Positions 59,087 to 64,000 of a stretch of DNA of 64,000 nucleotides are shown piece after piece. Made by a program: the position numbers and the translations under genes. The notes below the pieces were generated by a model. It made no database searches and was not told the DNA's origin. It saw only the letters and a list, made by a program, of their open reading frames with translations. The stretch's first letter is position 1. Each line of letters begins with the position of its first letter. This DNA comes from Spongiibacteraceae bacterium (GTDB lineage: Bacteria; Pseudomonadota; Gammaproteobacteria; Pseudomonadales; Dasaniaceae), in NCBI GenBank assembly GCA_028280715.1, contig JANQLG010000050.1, positions 149,787-213,786 of the forward strand, in the 5' to 3' direction.

Positions 59087-59857
59087 ATGGATAACAGGAT
59101 AACAACATCTAAAACCCGGCAAAGCCCGCTACTTTGGTTGCTGGTATTGGCGCTTTTTAACCTCGACGTTTATGGGCAAAGTACACAGGCTGATGAAGTG
59201 GCTACTTTTAGCAGTGCCAGCCATGACATCAAGGCATACTACCTAAAAGAGACCAGCGGCGATGCTAATGGTGGCGTTATTATCGTTTCCGATATTGGTC
59301 AGCCGCCGCAAATTAGCGGTTTAAACAATACGCTCCGCCATGTACTCGCCAATCATCATTGGCATACCTTGGCGCTCGATATGTCTGAGGTTACCGATGA
59401 CAATACCTCTGATGTCATCAACGATGGCATTGCTTTTCTCAATGATAAGGGGGTTTTTAATATCGCTATTCTGGGTATTGGTGCTGGCGCAGCGCAGGCT
59501 ATTCTCAGTGTGTCCAAGCTGCCGGAACCAGGCCCAGAACAACAGTTCGAACAAATACGCGCCCTGTTAATGATCAATGCCAAAAACTCGATTCCAGATA
59601 GCGACACCAATATTTTACAAAGTATGAGCAATATTCGGGTACCGATATTGGACACCTATGTGATGAATGACTACCGGTTACAGGAACTTGCCAGGGAAAG
59701 AAAAAAAACTGCCCGCAGTTTACCTGGTCGCCAATATCAACAAGTACGAATACCACTGATCAACAATGCTAATCAGATGCAGGAAAATTCACTAACGAAA
59801 CGCATCAGGGGATGGTTGGACAGTAATATTGCCGGCTTTATGGTCGATCAGTTTTAA
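59087..59857 (+). CDS. DUF3530 family exported protein
   Basis: This 256-residue protein has an N-terminal signal-like segment (SPLLWLLVLALFNLDVYG) and resembles the DUF3530 family with an alpha/beta-hydrolase-like core (GVIIVSDIGQPP, GIAFLNDKGVFNIAILGIGAGAAQA, ALLMINAKNS). The nucleophile elbow position reads GIGAG with no Ser, so enzymatic activity is doubtful. The ATG at 59087 lies after the divergent rpe; an upstream reading frame start is not supported. Confidence 0.65.
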   Translation: MDNRITTSKTRQSPLLWLLVLALFNLDVYGQSTQADEVATFSSASHDIKAYYLKETSGDANGGVIIVSDIGQPPQISGLNNTLRHVLANHHWHTLALDMSEVTDDNTSDVINDGIAFLNDKGVFNIAILGIGAGAAQAILSVSKLPEPGPEQQFEQIRALLMINAKNSIPDSDTNILQSMSNIRVPILDTYVMNDYRLQELARERKKTARSLPGRQYQQVRIPLINNANQMQENSLTKRIRGWLDSNIAGFMVDQF

Positions 59858-59876
59858 GCCTTTTTAAACACCTTTT

Positions 59877-61666
<1,790 letters not shown>

Positions 61667-61831
61667 AAAATAATCCTCTATTAATCATGAATCTGCAGCG
61701 AGCAATCAACAGCAGAATGCTTTATTATCCACGATCTTTATAGCAGGGGAACCTCTATAGCTATTTCCTGCCATACCCAGGATAGTTAAAGCGCATGATG
61801 TTTAAACAATAAGAGCAGAAGTTCTACATAC

Positions 61832-64000
61832 ATGGCCGTCGTTATTTCACACTCCCAACTTTTTAAACGCCGCCTACTGTGCACAGCCATTGCGGCTTCC
61901 GCCGTAGCACCTGCGGTCAGCCAGGAAGCTTATCCGCATCAGGAATGGTCCTGCACAGCCGTTAATGGTGAATGGCAATGCGAAACACAATCGACCGCCC
62001 CTGGCGTCTATCCACAGGCAAAGCTTGCTCCGATCCAATCGCGTAAAAAAACTCAATCACGACTAAAACAAGTCGCTACTGGCCCCTATCAGCAGTGGGA
62101 CTGGGTACCTAAAAATCAATTGAACGATCCGGAACAATGCAAAAAGGGCTGTGGCGGCGCCTATGTGGCACCCGCAGCAGACTGGCCTGATGCCGACAAA
62201 GAGCCTGACCAAGCCAACATCCACGCCAGCGCCGATCAATCATCAATGGAAAATAATGTGGTCACACTATCCGGTGACGTGATGGTCTCCCAGGGCCACC
62301 GTCGCTTATCCGCTAACAGCGCCACGCTGGATAGAATCTCCAATCAAGTGACCGCCGAAGGAGAGATTGAGGTACGTGAACCGGACCTATTGATCAGGGC
62401 CGAAAGCGTAACGATGAACACCGCTTCCAAGCTAGGCAGTTTTCAGAATGCTCAGTTTTTGCAGCATGACAGTGGCTTCAGGGGCAATGCCTCAACTATT
62501 GAGCGCAATCAAGAAAATACCCTGGATCTACAGCAGGCCGTTGTCACTCAATGTACTCCGGATGATGAAAGCTGGATGATCCGCGCCGCCAGCATTCATC
62601 TTGATACCGAAGAGGGCTGGGGCTCAGCCAAACACGCGCGCTTAAATATAAAGGGGTTGCCAGTGGTGTACACGCCCTACATCACCTTCCCGATTGATGA
62701 CCGTCGCAAGACCGGCTTTTTGTGGCCAACCCTATCCTCAGGCAGCGATAGTGGCTTTGAATTTAGCGCACCCTATTACCTCAATTTGGCTCCCAACTAC
62801 GATCTCACTATCGCCCCTCGCCATATTGAAAAGCGCGGCACGATGGTTGAAACCGAAGCGCGCCATTTAAGCCAATTTGGTAGTTGGGTAATATCCGGTG
62901 CCCACCTGGAAGATGAATTATTCAAGTCCACCCCGTCATTGAATGACGAAGATGTACCCCCCAGAGAAAAGCGCTGGATTGGTAATATCAAACACGCCGG
63001 TAGCATTGGTGTTATCGGTACTAGTGTGGATTACGGCAAGGTTAGCGACGAAGACTTCTTCGAGGACTTTTCCAATAACAGCCTGGAGTTAAAACGCACC
63101 AGTCATATAAACCAATCCGCTTCATTTAGTTTTGTCGGCGACAACTGGAGCAGCTCACTCAAAGCCGAGCAAAAGCAGACCGTCGACAGAGATCTTTCCA
63201 AACAATACAAGCTCATGCCGCAGTTCGAGCTGATCAAACAAGCATCGGCAGGTAATTTTGAAACCGAGTGGCTGTTTGAAGCCGAGTTCACGGATTTTCA
63301 ACATGATCAGTCCATCAATGATGGTGGCTCGTTTGTAACCGGTCAGCGTACCTTTGCAGAAACCGGAGTCAGCTACCCTATGCGCTGGGCTCCCGGATTT
63401 ATCGTACCAACCGCCAAAGTACGCAGTGTTAATTACGATATGGATGCGATTGCTGTCGGTGCAGATGATAGCCCGGACACTTTAGTTCCCCTTGGCTCAC
63501 TGGATATGGGGTTGATCTTTGAACGAGACGGCCAATTCGGTGATAGCGGCTACACGCAAACACTGGAGCCTAGACTCTACTACCTATACAGCGATTACGA
63601 AGAACAATCCGATAATCCAAATTTCGATACCAGGCAACTGGACTTCAGCTACAGCCAGCTGTTCCGAGACACTCGTTTTTCCGGCCATGATCGTTTTGAT
63701 GATGCCAACCAGCTTTCTTTGGGCCTAACCAGCCGCTTTATTGAAAACAACGAAGGCCGCGAAGTACTGAGTCTCAGTCTGGGACAGATTTTCTATTTTG
63801 AAGACAGGCGTATTCTGCTGGGCAGCTCAAGCCCGGAAGATACCCAGTCAAATTCCAGTATTGCCGCTGAAATACAATTTCAACCCAGTGATCAGCTGTG
63901 GATAACGAACACCGTTTTGTGGGACTCCAGAAAAGATATCATTGATGAAGGCGGTATTAGCGCCCACTATCAGAGCGATAACAATAGCCTGTACAATCTG
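61832..64000 (+). CDS. lptD: LPS-assembly protein LptD (5' part, runs off the window)
   Basis: The frame is open for 723 codons to the window edge without a stop. An N-terminal export signal (FKRRLLCTAIAASAVAPAVS) leads into the LptA-like jellyroll (about 140-260, MENNVVTLSGDVMVSQGHRRLSA) and then the beta-barrel (from GLPVVYTPYITFPIDDRRKTGFLWPT). LptD with LptE inserts LPS into the outer leaflet. The Cys pairs for disulfide formation include CKKGCGG near residue 108. It is divergent from amgK. Confidence reflects the clear family and partial length. Confidence 0.95.
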   Translation, partial: MAVVISHSQLFKRRLLCTAIAASAVAPAVSQEAYPHQEWSCTAVNGEWQCETQSTAPGVYPQAKLAPIQSRKKTQSRLKQVATGPYQQWDWVPKNQLNDPEQCKKGCGGAYVAPAADWPDADKEPDQANIHASADQSSMENNVVTLSGDVMVSQGHRRLSANSATLDRISNQVTAEGEIEVREPDLLIRAESVTMNTASKLGSFQNAQFLQHDSGFRGNASTIERNQENTLDLQQAVVTQCTPDDESWMIRAASIHLDTEEGWGSAKHARLNIKGLPVVYTPYITFPIDDRRKTGFLWPTLSSGSDSGFEFSAPYYLNLAPNYDLTIAPRHIEKRGTMVETEARHLSQFGSWVISGAHLEDELFKSTPSLNDEDVPPREKRWIGNIKHAGSIGVIGTSVDYGKVSDEDFFEDFSNNSLELKRTSHINQSASFSFVGDNWSSSLKAEQKQTVDRDLSKQYKLMPQFELIKQASAGNFETEWLFEAEFTDFQHDQSINDGGSFVTGQRTFAETGVSYPMRWAPGFIVPTAKVRSVNYDMDAIAVGADDSPDTLVPLGSLDMGLIFERDGQFGDSGYTQTLEPRLYYLYSDYEEQSDNPNFDTRQLDFSYSQLFRDTRFSGHDRFDDANQLSLGLTSRFIENNEGREVLSLSLGQIFYFEDRRILLGSSSPEDTQSNSSIAAEIQFQPSDQLWITNTVLWDSRKDIIDEGGISAHYQSDNNSLYNL

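Overview
The window reads as chromosomal DNA of a free-living, probably marine gammaproteobacterium of the Pseudomonas/Cellvibrio/Spongiibacter neighbourhood. I infer this from gene order and protein resemblance, not from a search. The supporting signs are ssrS (6S RNA) between zapA and a 5-formyl-THF cyclo-ligase, pip-dtd, a Vfr/Crp next to trpCDG, rpe-gph beside trpE, and amgK-murU divergent from lptD. I see no rRNA, tRNA, prophage, integrase, transposase or CRISPR array.

Layout. 1-6.5 kb: cell-division genes (ZapB-like, ZapA), 6S RNA, folate salvage, ilvA, rpiA and a MATE exporter. 6.5-19 kb: mostly minus-strand accessory enzymes (lipase, hybrid histidine kinase, beta-lactamase-family hydrolase, DUF2784, alpha/beta hydrolase, GNAT, SDR, a voltage-gated cation channel, dtd, pip), a plus-strand glpT, and a DUF3224 gene broken by two in-frame stops. 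19-24.2 kb: a chemoreceptor beside a separate NIT-like sensor protein, then a MotA/MotB-like ion-channel pair whose MotB-like member carries six tandem 46-residue coiled-coil repeats. 24.6-30.7 kb: typA, a second chemoreceptor, a periplasmic binding protein and a VanZ-like protein.

30.8-36.2 kb holds what looks like a complete H-NOX nitric-oxide/c-di-GMP network: HnoX sensor, HnoK kinase, HnoC (HTH-receiver), HnoD (receiver plus degenerate HD-GYP) and divergent HnoB (receiver-EAL). 36.2-42.1 kb is a TPP-riboswitch-controlled thiamine operon, thiC-thiO-thiS-thiG-thiDE. 42.1-51.4 kb is an accessory stretch: a TetR/hydrolase pair with two matched operators, a lipoprotein, tandem DUF2306 membrane proteins, and three copies of a roughly 267-bp structured repeat.

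51.7-59.0 kb returns to core metabolism: crp/vfr, trpCDG, and a divergent trpR-trpE-trpG2 set carrying a second glutamine amidotransferase, then gph and rpe. 59.1-64.0 kb contains a DUF3530 protein, the murU/amgK peptidoglycan-recycling pair and the 5' part of lptD, which runs off the window.

Strongest items for follow-up: the Hno cluster and its 9-bp operator-like repeats; the 46-residue-repeat MotAB-like motor; the dispersed hairpin repeat, whose third copy keeps the fold with a different sequence; and the trpR-E-G2 unit.
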